Source: Isotricha intestinalis (lineage: Eukaryota > Ciliophora > Litostomatea > Vestibuliferida > Isotrichidae). Taken from it: a DNA stretch of 37,146 nt. A program made the position numbers and the translations under genes. Each line of letters begins with the position of its first letter. The first letter of the stretch is position 1. Below the pieces are notes generated by a model. That model worked only from the letters and a program-made list of their open reading frames with translations, ran no database searches and was not told where the DNA came from. Below, one piece after another: positions 29,001 through 36,500 of this stretch. The stretch spans positions 1 to 37,146 of the forward strand of contig JAJJLU010003700.1 in the NCBI GenBank assembly GCA_023807065.1. The letters run 5' to 3'.

Positions 29001-29203
29001 AAGGTGTTTTAGGTGATGGTGAAATTGGTTTAAATGTTAATTATTCTCTATATGACGAAAAATCATATATTGAAGCTTATGCAAAACAAAATACTATTAA
29101 TTATAATTCTTCTTTTATGAATAATAATTCTTCAGAGTCTAATATTTATTCTTATACTCAACTTAATCCTAATGTTCATATTAAATTCAAAAAAGATTTT
29201 TAA
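23030..29203 (+). CDS. Giant type II single-pass membrane protein, unknown family
   Basis: 2057 residues from the ATG at 23030, with no stop or obvious intron. Residues 1-30 are polar and charged; 32-52 are one hydrophobic helix (IAIIAIIIFIITGIIILVYF), with no signal peptide before it, giving a cytosolic N-terminus and about 2000 residues outside. The first outer part has a few Cys (YTTCETPNDC) and beta-like segments, including HSYSLFKVRL and IIGLGASIGFFPL near 365-395. The middle, about 430-1880, is a long alternation of helices rich in Asn, Ile and Glu with many NxS/T sites. The last 170 residues look beta-rich, with repeated GN/NY motifs. I know no matching family. A surface coat, adhesin or cortical spacer is possible. 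A decayed relative lies at 18541-18780. Confidence 0.7.
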   Translation: MQHIENTQKIINEKDQENDIMSEKKYTKWKKIAIIAIIIFIITGIIILVYFTIRNKDSSIEKKNFTEYTTCETPNDCVSVIDIGFKYSGFFNKKNTFLLSNGVLPLNNSNTRRLISLDYYENQSFSFVVYFHEKINDLYYCYILIEKFDIQKDDIIETYDFTEEDSYKSNIPIIKFTVSSNGEIIEKFYDKNLHHSFIELLVDFLNDMITQFQMFKNNKTKIFSENKTETNSGSNFYSNINGELTKNGTIKNLNKTKLYNFKNNEVNDVIPTNESSPIQPDNFNYNDNVLKGIIKEHQIDSNLSINLISDELDEDIKYKIGNLSKNINFSKQKNDKKNENFNMKKEEDNKLRNLEITSFFTPVQHSYSLFKVRLSSGDIIGLGASIGFFPLNSTIVIQLISKQNDESKVIVELYDNNNNFKEIAEKLRNLYLDVAITIGKNSDNLNNNLESFKKEIINNLKIIINNIKDIKGIRETFKIGLEDLYEISKNKIMEGFNNSILEINSTYTFIDDLEKECIDDNNNEIKSINSNSSKIINDLLESEKNNLNEIYNLTNIFYNDIMEEIKNKNESNIEIILDIETFYSIREQLDDIEYIFIEFEKNFKYYIDNTTYYYQNYINKEFNNLIEDNLSKDELIEQEVRINPIIIDNYSEDIKNNFIHKVKLFRVKIENIFKTILNSISNVLNNYELKGLYEEYISKNYLIDFKNKKDKIISELERIIKVDTNFTIFINDLKVLYEIEREIQEQRVRTFNSIFVEAIDKLNFDYLTEEVLNDFTEKMENVTQFILNDNVLIQDFAKTNLLRDARDIIDNFLGNVIQKIKDKYNNKTFINNTLEPFYDGLNETNKKYRELFYEQHFRKNLEFYISPPFEIPFKLNLITNKKFSQTNVIKRQIENLVQKYISYIYYEKYPIIEEIVNNQYNLIMKEMPESVLVNKDVFETYKKEVIEKFNMSNKLSNYDITLKPSELKDINDIVYNYESNISAYVSQVNGEVDIYMDQIFCLRRPPSLCYKKTITDKSIIYNYQIAKIRSYISDFVSLLKYSEYIINDTNLNTFYIDEFYNEFIENIDFHTNDVSLEIISYLKNINKEEQILLEPYLSSIKQILKDTFNSNLNIDKILSTFEIIINNIFNIPNSFILERSNDIWKAENEIVRIFVNKTEEYMNYEKNYGFFFNESEFIKVYDNFLNKIKEMYDNIYDEISNSLKLNNEVLNYLIDYEGNIIDNAYNTIKDYLKEIADISPKIELLNNTFSVSDIDTSEIDDLYNQIKLNYSTQFKSISLNQYNSTIINNILYLLNDSQKILLERLKDQKVILVTYLTTHTQKIKSNNNIVLINSISDYEDSLIKTFEDFYNNFKILFSDNNIKNLLLENAKNNINELNINASFDDFKNKITEILGSLLDSASMIYNTERKEFSETIYKYLEKSFKEGIQIYIESYGFNYYDAVVDQDFYNKIYPDLSYIHGEINDTKEYSTILFNSSLFQNVSEYIKETLSNIFIQSKEIIKNNTENRVEFFINRKLDMITETLKDLIIDYFNKNITNYLKSKEFTNEINGKIYDLLPIEFSSTFKQKLNKFYMDLSNETILMNIKINFTELLNKELELIYGHLDATQTDINNILNNYNIFKIDESMINILNIYNRYSDDIENNKLLKIDENNDKNIKDNIRFLMTLISEKLYKCSEIYFIKFEELKVIITEQIERNLDFKNDFIKNLDSDNRIENIRDLYENLLLIMKDIKTYSLNLFSNFSNEMNNVSEEEREIKRKNEENKGMRRLNEYKIYYIDGFLKELEEVYNDYGIKISNVKEYIDLSSEYNNFRTKMIDEINGLTSYINSTYIYLKHIYDGNKLNEYFSNIEDQAEEIKILAYQFLRNQSFIIDKTIQLLRKDTLELYPNVKNELKHNIEIILNNLIPLKMEDFKELERSNTSKYNITLNSENNIGNYFINSGSKGNIEGNYITNYSINYDMNEGLIIFNAILNSTAKGNINSQIDFINEEFKGVLGDGEIGLNVNYSLYDEKSYIEAYAKQNTINYNSSFMNNNSSESNIYSYTQLNPNVHIKFKKDF

Positions 29204-29493
29204 ATAAATTATTGAAAAAAAGTATTTTAATTTTAAAAAGTATTTCATTAAATATTTAACCTATTTTCTAAATGAAATAAAAATTAATATTCAAAACTAT
29301 ATTCCAAATTAAAAAAAAATATTTTATTTATATTTGTGGTATAAATCAAATCAAAAATTATAAAATTAAAAAAAAAGCACATTAATATGTATTAATAATC
29401 TGAAATAATTTATAATAGATGTTTATTTGATTGTTAAAATTTATTTTGTGTTTAATTTTAAAACCAAAAAAAATAAATATTTAAATATAAAAC

Positions 29494-30951
29494 TCAAAGA
29501 TCTTCTTTTTCAAAAACTTTACTTTGATCTTTAGGAATATCTTTCCATCCAAGATTATCGGCAATAAATTTTTCTAATTCATCTTTATTATAATTACCAT
29601 TAAAATCAACAGGTTCATTTTTTCCTTTAACATGATAAAAAGAAATAAGAGGAATATTATGAATATCTCTAATAACTTCATTATACATTAAATCAATAGC
29701 TCCCATTCCAAAACTTTCATATTTTAAATCTTTCATATATTTATTTGATAAAGTTTGAAATGCTTTTGCAGCTTCTAAACACTTTGGACATATTTTTTTA
29801 TTATTTTTTATAAAAATTACTAAATATGGTTTTTTTGATTCTAAAACTATTTTCTTAAAAGTTTTTCCTACTATTGTATTAAAGGAATAAATATCTTTTT
29901 CTGGTATTTCATCTGAATTTAATTCTCTTTCAATTTTACCTTCTTTTACTCCTCTAATAAATTCTTCTATTTTTTCTCTTGTTAATTCTTTTGTTTTTAT
30001 TTGGTAATTATAATATTTTAAAGGATCAAAAATTTCTATTGTTGGTAAATCTTTTTCTGAAAGTAAGAAAAATTCACTTAATTCTTTATAAAATTGATTT
30101 CCTTTTATATCTGATGTGAAATATTTATATGATTGAAATTTTTGATTTCCTAAATCTTTTATTATTTCATCTATTTTTTTTTCATTTTCATTATTTTCAT
30201 CTCTGAAATAAATAACTGAAGATAAATTATAATGTGTAATTATTGTAAAACTATTTTTATTTAAATTTCCTCCAATTTCTAATGAATGTTCTTTTATTAA
30301 ATCATTTATTGAATCTAATGAAATTTTCCCATTTAATTTTACTTGTTTTCCATCATAATTTTTTAACAGAATAACTGTGTTTTTTCCATATTCATTTATG
30401 CATTCTTCAGAAATACAATTTATTGAATCTGAAAATCCTCCATTTAATAAAGTAAATTCTTTAAAAGATTCATATTCAGAGTTATTTTCATTTATTGTTG
30501 AAATTAAAACAAAAGGTAATTCATATTCATTTTTAAAATTATCAATTTCTAATATTGAATTTGCTTTATAAATTGGTCCTTCTATTTCTTTATGTAAATA
30601 TCTTATTATTTTTTTGTGTTCATATGGTCCATCATATTGTGTTATTTTTTTGTCCAAATAAATTTTGATTTCTGGAGGATTAATATTTGATTCTGTTATT
30701 TTTGCATATTTTGAAACATTAATTGTGAAAAATTTAAAAGGTAAATTTTGCTGTTTAGATATTTCATATGATTTTTTAAATTCTTCTAAAATATATTCAT
30801 GATGTTCTAAATTTTTTTTATAAAAGTAAGCAATTGAATATTTTGATTCATTGAATAATCCTATATTTTCTTTATTTAATTCTATAATTTCATGATTATT
30901 TATTATTGGTAATGAAATAAATATTATGAAAATGACTTTGAAAGATTTCAT
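29494..30951 (-). CDS. Divergent protein disulfide isomerase with CPKC active site and KEDL terminus
   Basis: 485 residues. The upstream TTG at 30957 is not credible; the first ATG is at 30951 and starts a clean signal peptide (MKSFKVIFIIFISLPII). The architecture matches the gene at 3881-5464: an N-terminal thioredoxin fold without CxxC, middle folds, the linker LPTIEIFD and EFIRGVKEGKIEREL, then VGKTFKKIVLES and a C-terminal thioredoxin fold with CPKC at 388-391 and the cis-Pro loop NIPL near 434. The last four residues are KEDL, close to the KDEL ER-retention signal but with the last acidic residues swapped in order, which may still work or be a lineage variant. Its role is presumably oxidative folding of secreted proteins in the ER. 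Confidence 0.8.
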   Translation of the reverse strand: MKSFKVIFIIFISLPIINNHEIIELNKENIGLFNESKYSIAYFYKKNLEHHEYILEEFKKSYEISKQQNLPFKFFTINVSKYAKITESNINPPEIKIYLDKKITQYDGPYEHKKIIRYLHKEIEGPIYKANSILEIDNFKNEYELPFVLISTINENNSEYESFKEFTLLNGGFSDSINCISEECINEYGKNTVILLKNYDGKQVKLNGKISLDSINDLIKEHSLEIGGNLNKNSFTIITHYNLSSVIYFRDENNENEKKIDEIIKDLGNQKFQSYKYFTSDIKGNQFYKELSEFFLLSEKDLPTIEIFDPLKYYNYQIKTKELTREKIEEFIRGVKEGKIERELNSDEIPEKDIYSFNTIVGKTFKKIVLESKKPYLVIFIKNNKKICPKCLEAAKAFQTLSNKYMKDLKYESFGMGAIDLMYNEVIRDIHNIPLISFYHVKGKNEPVDFNGNYNKDELEKFIADNLGWKDIPKDQSKVFEKEDL

Positions 30952-31044
30952 ATTCAAATATTTAATAAAAAAAATTTTAAAAATTAAATTTATAAATTCT
31001 ATATACCCTTTAAAAGAATAATAATAAAAAAAAATTTAAAATAT

Positions 31045-32658
31045 TTATTTAGGAGTTACATCTATATTCACAATTACGTTCTCTTTTTTAGAAGATACAA
31101 AAACTTCTATATAATTATTATTAATATAAGTAACATTAACATCAAGAATTTCTTCTTCGTCATTATAAACATTAACAACATATCCATTAGGATAATTAAA
31201 ATCTTTATTAGCATAAATAACACAAGGTTTTTTAATACTACTATCAAGAATGAATTTACTTTTCATAACTTTACTTTCATCATCAAAATTTAAACTAATA
31301 GGATAACCTTGATAATGCATAACATAAGTTCTAGAAAGTGCTTTTTCCTTATAATATTGAATAGTTCCATTCTTATTAAAAATTCCTTCTGAATTTTGAC
31401 TTGCAGTTGTAGTATGATCATTATAAGCTTTATACATCCAATAAGCCCATGAAACCATATATTTATCTGCTGCTTTCATAAAACTTAACATTTCTTTATA
31501 ACAAGCTAATGAACTACTACATGCTCCAAATTCTGTTACTATTATACCCGCTGAATTACTTAATGCTTGTTCTTTGTTTTTTTTCATTTTTGACATATGG
31601 AATTTTGGACATTGACTTTCTGTTGATTCTAAACTTGGTTCTCCTGATGCACAAATATTTTGATTAGCTGCACAACAATAATTATGAACATTGAATACTT
31701 GAGGTCTTTTATTAGGATCTACTGGAGGTTTACTAAATGTACTTAATGGTATTCCACCAAATAAAGGAAGAGTATCTGGGAAGGGAACTGGTTGATAGAA
31801 TAATGTATAATCTTTATCAACTTCTTCAATAGCTTTGTTTAATTTTGCATACATTGGTGCTACTAATTTATCATCTATATATCCTGGGATTAAGGAATGA
31901 ATATCTGACCATAAATTTGCTGTCCATGGTTCATTCCATAAATCATATCCTATTATATTTTTTCTTCCTTTGAATTTTTTTGCTAAAATTTTCCAGAAAT
32001 TAGCAAAAGCATCTAATACTCCATTTTGATTAAGGAAAAATGAATTATATATACTTTGTAATTCTGGACTTTTATGATAATCAATAAAACTACCTTTTAC
32101 ACAATCAGAAATTTTTGGTAAACCATTATCATCATAATTCCATTTATTAGTTGAAAGTGGTATACAAATGCCGAAAAATTTAAATAATCTTGAAAGAAAA
32201 TTTTCTTTACATTGAGTTTCATAAGTTAATTTTTCAGTATAAAATTTAGGGGTTCCTTCACCACAAAATAATCTAGAAAACATATCTTGATGAGCATCAA
32301 TTAAAACAGCAATTCCATTTTTTTCTAATTTATCAACTATATCAGACATTTTTTCAAGATGTTCTAAATCATATTTTCCTTCTTCTTTTTCAATAGATTC
32401 CCAAATAATACCTAATCTTACAAGATTAATACCTAATTTTTTTAATATTTGTATATCATCATCTGTAAATGACATATATGGATCAAATTCTTCTGTGTTT
32501 GGTATATATGGAGGTAATTTTACTACTACGTTTACTCCATGAAATATTGTGTATCTATTTTCTGAGTCAAGGAAAAAATTTTTTGTAGAATCTAGTTTAT
32601 AGGATGATATTGATATTAATAATATTGTTAATGTTATTATCATGCATATATTTTTCAT
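31045..32658 (-). CDS. Secreted GH5 endoglycoceramidase-like glycosidase
   Basis: 537 residues from the ATG at 32658, with a signal peptide (residues 1-19). The GH5 TIM barrel shows the family landmarks: FHGVNVVVK near 39, LGINLVRLGIIWESIE (75-90), VLIDAHQDMFSR (118-129), the acid/base in DLWNEPW (Glu243) and the nucleophile in VTEFGA (Glu376). HQDMFSR and YDLWNEPW are typical of endoglycoceramidases (EC 3.2.1.123), which release the whole glycan from glycosphingolipids. A small beta-rich C-terminal domain (about 450-537) follows, as in that group. Many Cys residues suggest disulfides, so the two PDIs could help it fold. The substrate could also be a steryl glucoside or another glycolipid. 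It may work in the lysosome, in phagosomes or outside. Confidence 0.85.
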   Translation of the reverse strand: MKNICMIITLTILLISISSYKLDSTKNFFLDSENRYTIFHGVNVVVKLPPYIPNTEEFDPYMSFTDDDIQILKKLGINLVRLGIIWESIEKEEGKYDLEHLEKMSDIVDKLEKNGIAVLIDAHQDMFSRLFCGEGTPKFYTEKLTYETQCKENFLSRLFKFFGICIPLSTNKWNYDDNGLPKISDCVKGSFIDYHKSPELQSIYNSFFLNQNGVLDAFANFWKILAKKFKGRKNIIGYDLWNEPWTANLWSDIHSLIPGYIDDKLVAPMYAKLNKAIEEVDKDYTLFYQPVPFPDTLPLFGGIPLSTFSKPPVDPNKRPQVFNVHNYCCAANQNICASGEPSLESTESQCPKFHMSKMKKNKEQALSNSAGIIVTEFGACSSSLACYKEMLSFMKAADKYMVSWAYWMYKAYNDHTTTASQNSEGIFNKNGTIQYYKEKALSRTYVMHYQGYPISLNFDDESKVMKSKFILDSSIKKPCVIYANKDFNYPNGYVVNVYNDEEEILDVNVTYINNNYIEVFVSSKKENVIVNIDVTPK

Positions 32659-32823
32659 TGGTTTTTGATTTGAATTTTTTTTTATATAGGTTTTACGTAA
32701 TGGTATTTATTTTTTTAATGAGATAAATAATTTATTTTATTTTTATTTTTATTTTTATTTTAAATTAAATTTGGAATTTGCATTAAACATTTCTATAAAT
32801 CAAAAAAAAAAAAAGAAAAAAAT

Positions 32824-33372
32824 TTATTTTTTAAATCCAATAGCAGTTTTACTTTTCATAATTTCATGATAATTTGGTCTTTTAGGATTTCTAATAAACT
32901 CATCATAAAAAGGGAAATTTTTATCTCCATCTCCTTTATTTTTATAATAAGGAACAATAAAATTTTGATAACTAACTTGATAAGTAGTAAGAGGTCTAAC
33001 CTCAGGTTCAGGCACATAAACAGGAGTAGAATTTTTTAAATAATTAGGAATTTTAGGTTTCCAAGGTTTATCTCTTGGCCAATATAAATCTTTATTTATT
33101 CTCTGTTTATATTGAGGTTCCCATTTATCAAAATCAGGAGGAGCTCTCCTTCTTCTTCTCATTTCAATTGCTCTCTCTAATGATCCATCATCATTATCTT
33201 CTCCTTTTACTATTCCTTCTTGTGGAAATTTAAATGATATTCTTTGAAATGGAATTTCTAAATGCTTGTTCTCAAAGGGAGGAATACGGTTTCCAAATAG
33301 TAAGTGTTCTCCTTTGTAATAGTAGTCTCCTATTACATCATAACTTGTTGAGAATGGATGTTCTGCTTTCAT
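32824..33372 (-). CDS. Small Pro/Tyr/Arg-rich protein, candidate cytoskeletal or axonemal protein
   Basis: 182 residues from the ATG at 33372. It lacks signal or membrane segments and is unlike its neighbours: rich in Pro, Tyr, Trp and Arg with little Asn. Notable parts are IEMRRRRRAPPDFDKWEP (about 69-86), NKDLYWPRDKPWKPKIP, then PEVRPLTTYQVSYQNF (about 122-137) and a C-terminus ending in GFKK. Short, extended, Tyr/Pro-rich proteins with TTYQ-like motifs are common among microtubule inner proteins of cilia, which suggests, but does not prove, such a role. The composition indicates strong selection, so the ORF is very likely real. Confidence 0.6.
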   Translation of the reverse strand: MKAEHPFSTSYDVIGDYYYKGEHLLFGNRIPPFENKHLEIPFQRISFKFPQEGIVKGEDNDDGSLERAIEMRRRRRAPPDFDKWEPQYKQRINKDLYWPRDKPWKPKIPNYLKNSTPVYVPEPEVRPLTTYQVSYQNFIVPYYKNKGDGDKNFPFYDEFIRNPKRPNYHEIMKSKTAIGFKK

Positions 33373-33460
33373 TTTTTTTTTTTTTATTTTTTTCTTTGAA
33401 AAGTTATATGATAAAATATTTATTTTTAATGGTATATTTATATTTTTATTTGAATTTTTT

Positions 33461-34678
33461 TTAATTGTTTTCTTCCAAGATTTTTGTTATGGAATGCATA
33501 CAGTAATCTATGCAAATGTTTATATCATCAGTTTCTTCTTTTTGATTTTCTTTATTAGGTGAAATATCAATGTTATTAACATATGTATATATATTTTGAA
33601 GTAAATCATTTTTTTTAATTGAGTTTATAACAAAAGGTAAATTTAAACATTCATCAAAATTTTGTTTTTCTTTTTCCAATTCTTTTGCATTATCTAATAA
33701 ATGTTTATTATCTTTGAATAATTGTTCAATGAAGCATATTAAAAAATTAACTTTGGTTAATTCTTTCTGAGGAGAAAAATCTTCTGTGATTTCTTGTTCA
33801 TACATTGATATTTTTTTCTTATGATATTTTTCATAAATAGGAGAAATTAATCTATTAATCATAGATAAATAATTTTTACATTTATTTAAATCTTCTTCAG
33901 CATTTGGATTATATTTAATTTTCAGTTCATTAAATTTATTTAAATATTGTGTTATTTCAGAATTATGAAATTGTTTCATTTCATCTATTTTATTTTTATA
34001 ACCTTGAATAATAATATCAAAGTCATTTTCTTTTTGAAAAGAACTTGAATTTATATTTAAAAAAATAGATTTAATTTGCATATCTGTTTTTCTTATATAT
34101 TCATTTAATTTTAATTCTTCTATTTTTAAATCAAATTCAGGATCATTAAAATTTGAATTTGATGAAATTAAAGAAATATTTTCTAAATTTTTTTGAAGTT
34201 CATTTAAATCTTTTATTAAAGTATTTTTGCATAATTTTATATTTTCTAATTTTCCTTTTTCTAATAATTCAAGAAGTAATTCTATTAAATAATTTTTTCT
34301 AAGATTTATATTTTTTAAATTATCACTTTGATTTATATTTAAATGAGGTGAATTAGGAGAACTTATTGTACTTAAATCACTTAAAAAAGTTGTTGATTTA
34401 TTATTAATATTTGTTCTTGTTGTTGAATTATTTGAAGATGGAATATTTTGATTTTTTTTTATTAAAGGATGAAAATCTAATGAACATTTTGAAAATGTTA
34501 TTTCTTTTAATTTATTATATTTTTGAATTGCTGATTCTGGTAAATTTATTATACTTAAAATTTGTTCTGCTTTTTCTAAAAGAATTAAAATTAATTTTAA
34601 TTGAGTATTATTATTTTCATGAATGTAATTTAAGGAATGAGTGTTTTGGTTTGAAATAAAATCTTCTGAAGAAAACAT
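33461..34678 (-). CDS. Coiled-coil protein of unknown function
   Basis: 405 residues from the ATG at 34678, with no signal or membrane segment. Residues about 25-70 and 125-190 are helical; 80-120 are a Ser/Thr/Asn linker (STTRTNINNKSTTFLSDLST); 195-350 are coiled coil, including DLKIEELKLNEYIRKTDMQ and a Lys/Glu-rich end. The tail NICIDYCMHSITKILEE is a final helix. I recognise no family. Its end is 88 bases from the start of the small Pro/Tyr-rich gene on the same strand. Confidence 0.6.
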   Translation of the reverse strand: MFSSEDFISNQNTHSLNYIHENNNTQLKLILILLEKAEQILSIINLPESAIQKYNKLKEITFSKCSLDFHPLIKKNQNIPSSNNSTTRTNINNKSTTFLSDLSTISSPNSPHLNINQSDNLKNINLRKNYLIELLLELLEKGKLENIKLCKNTLIKDLNELQKNLENISLISSNSNFNDPEFDLKIEELKLNEYIRKTDMQIKSIFLNINSSSFQKENDFDIIIQGYKNKIDEMKQFHNSEITQYLNKFNELKIKYNPNAEEDLNKCKNYLSMINRLISPIYEKYHKKKISMYEQEITEDFSPQKELTKVNFLICFIEQLFKDNKHLLDNAKELEKEKQNFDECLNLPFVINSIKKNDLLQNIYTYVNNIDISPNKENQKEETDDINICIDYCMHSITKILEENN

Positions 34679-35217
34679 TTTTAAAGTAAAAATTAATTAT
34701 TTTAGCACAATATATTTTAATATATTTTTAAATTTAATAAAAATTTTATTTTTATTTGTTAAATATTAATTGCAATCCAAAAAAAAGAATTGAATTTCCA
34801 AAATGATGTTCATATTCAAAATATGGGAAATTTATAAATTCATTAATTTTAATATAAAAAAATAAAGTTTTTTTGAATAGAGAATAATAAAATATAAAAT
34901 AACAAATAAAGATACAAAAAGTATTTAATTTAAAACAACAGTAATTTTAACATATGACTTTAAAAAATATATCATTTATATAAAAGTGTTATAAAATCAA
35001 AGGCTTTGAAAAAAATCCTAAATTATAATTTAATTCAAAAATAATAAAAAAATTAAAAAAAAAAATGAAAATAACTTCATATTAAATCAAAAAATAAATA
35101 AAAAATAAATAAAAAATAAAAAATTATAAAATAATCCTTTAAGCAATACTTTTTAATTAAATAATCTAAAACAAGATATAAGCAAAAAAAAAAAAATATC
35201 ATATAATAAAAAAAATA
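34679..35217. other. Divergent intergenic region upstream of the ADH gene
   Basis: About 540 bases of A/T-rich DNA holding the promoters of the coiled-coil gene (minus) and the ADH gene (plus). It becomes strongly A-rich, with repeated AAAATAAATA units around 35080-35125, before the ADH start. No conserved element recognised. Confidence 0.45.
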
Positions 35218-36318
35218 ATGAAGGAAAACTACGAGCACAAATTATATACTCACTGTGAAGAAAAAGACGCAGACGCAGTAGCATGGGCCTTTGTAAACAA
35301 GGAAAAAATGGTTAAATTTCCATTTAAATTTCCTCCAATTGCTGCAAACGAAGTACGTGCAAACATCCTTTACACAGGATTATGTCACTCAGATGTAATG
35401 ACAGTACGTGAACATTGGGGACCTGCAATGTTCCCAATTGCACCTGGTCATGAAATTATTGGAGAAGTAAGTTTAGTTGGTTCTGATGTTAAAGACTTTA
35501 AAAAAGGTGATTTAGTTGCTTTTGGAACAGTTCGTGATTCTTGTGGTAAATGCAGATATTGTAAGAAAGACAGAGAAGAATTATGCAGAGATGTTGAAGA
35601 ACATTATACTTATGGTTACCATTGGGGTGGTTATGCTACTGCTTTACAACAACCAGCTTCTCATTTCTTCCATTTACCTCCTAATTTCAAAATTGAAAAA
35701 GGTGCTCCTCTTCTTTGTGCTGGTATCACTACTTATTATCCTATGAAAAAATTCTTAAAAGATGGTATGAATACTGCTGTTATTGGTATTGGTGGTCTTG
35801 GACATATTGCAATTAAATTTTTAAAGAAATTAGGACATGAAGTTACTGCTTTTACAACAAGTCCAAATAAAATTGATATGATCAAAAAAGAATTAGGTGC
35901 TGATCACGTTGTAATTAGTACAGATGAAAAGCAAATGAAAGAAGTTGCAGATAAATTCGATTTTATAATAAATACTCTTCCAACAAGAGATGGTTTAGAA
36001 AAGTATATTAATACTTTATGTGGTGAAGGTATCTTTGCTCAAGTTGGAATGCCTCCTGTTAATGCTTGTAGTTTTAATTTAGATGCTTTTACTCTTGTAG
36101 TTAAAGAAGCTGTTTTTGTTGGTTCTAATGTTGGTCCTAATTGGTGTATTAATCAAATGCTTCCTTTATGTGCTGAAAAAGATATTTATCCTATTGTTGA
36201 AGAATTCTCTTTCGAAGATTTCCCTAAAGCTTTTGATAAGTTAGAAAATGGAAGACCTCATTTCAGATGTGTTGTTAATGTTAAAGATTGGGCTGAAAAA
36301 CATGGATTCAAGAAATAA
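35218..36318 (+). CDS. Zinc-dependent alcohol dehydrogenase, cinnamyl-alcohol/YahK type, probably NADP-dependent
   Basis: 366 residues from the ATG at 35218. All key parts of the zinc MDR family are present: catalytic zinc ligands Cys56 (TGLCHSD), His78-Glu79 (PGHE) and Cys167; structural zinc ligands Cys109, 112, 115 and 123 (CGKCRYCKKDREELC); nucleotide fold GIGGLGHIAIKF with glycines at 190-195; and AFTTSPNK after the second strand, where Ser instead of Asp favours NADP(H). The enzyme would reduce aldehydes to alcohols, using surplus reducing power, which suits an anaerobic or fermentative life. Codons at the start are richer in C and G (GAC, GCA, CGT, TAC) than in neighbouring genes, as in highly expressed genes. 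Transfer from bacteria is possible but not testable here. Confidence 0.92.
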   Translation: MKENYEHKLYTHCEEKDADAVAWAFVNKEKMVKFPFKFPPIAANEVRANILYTGLCHSDVMTVREHWGPAMFPIAPGHEIIGEVSLVGSDVKDFKKGDLVAFGTVRDSCGKCRYCKKDREELCRDVEEHYTYGYHWGGYATALQQPASHFFHLPPNFKIEKGAPLLCAGITTYYPMKKFLKDGMNTAVIGIGGLGHIAIKFLKKLGHEVTAFTTSPNKIDMIKKELGADHVVISTDEKQMKEVADKFDFIINTLPTRDGLEKYINTLCGEGIFAQVGMPPVNACSFNLDAFTLVVKEAVFVGSNVGPNWCINQMLPLCAEKDIYPIVEEFSFEDFPKAFDKLENGRPHFRCVVNVKDWAEKHGFKK

Positions 36319-36500
36319 ATTAGTTTTTAATATTTAATTTATTTGAGTTCTTATTCAAAAATTGGTGTTTTTAAATTTTTTTTTTAATATTGATATGATA
36401 ATATAATTAAGTTTTAATATATATTAAAAATAAAACTATGCATTAAATTAAATAAAGATTGATCTAAAAGAAAGAAAACTAATTCTCACAGAATTATATT

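Noticed and set aside
29370..29400. ATTAATA-TG-TATTAAT palindrome after the giant gene
   Set aside because: Arms are pure A/T, and such palindromes are expected by chance in this composition.
30955..30957. TTG start of the second PDI gene
   Set aside because: A true ATG two codons later begins a good signal peptide.
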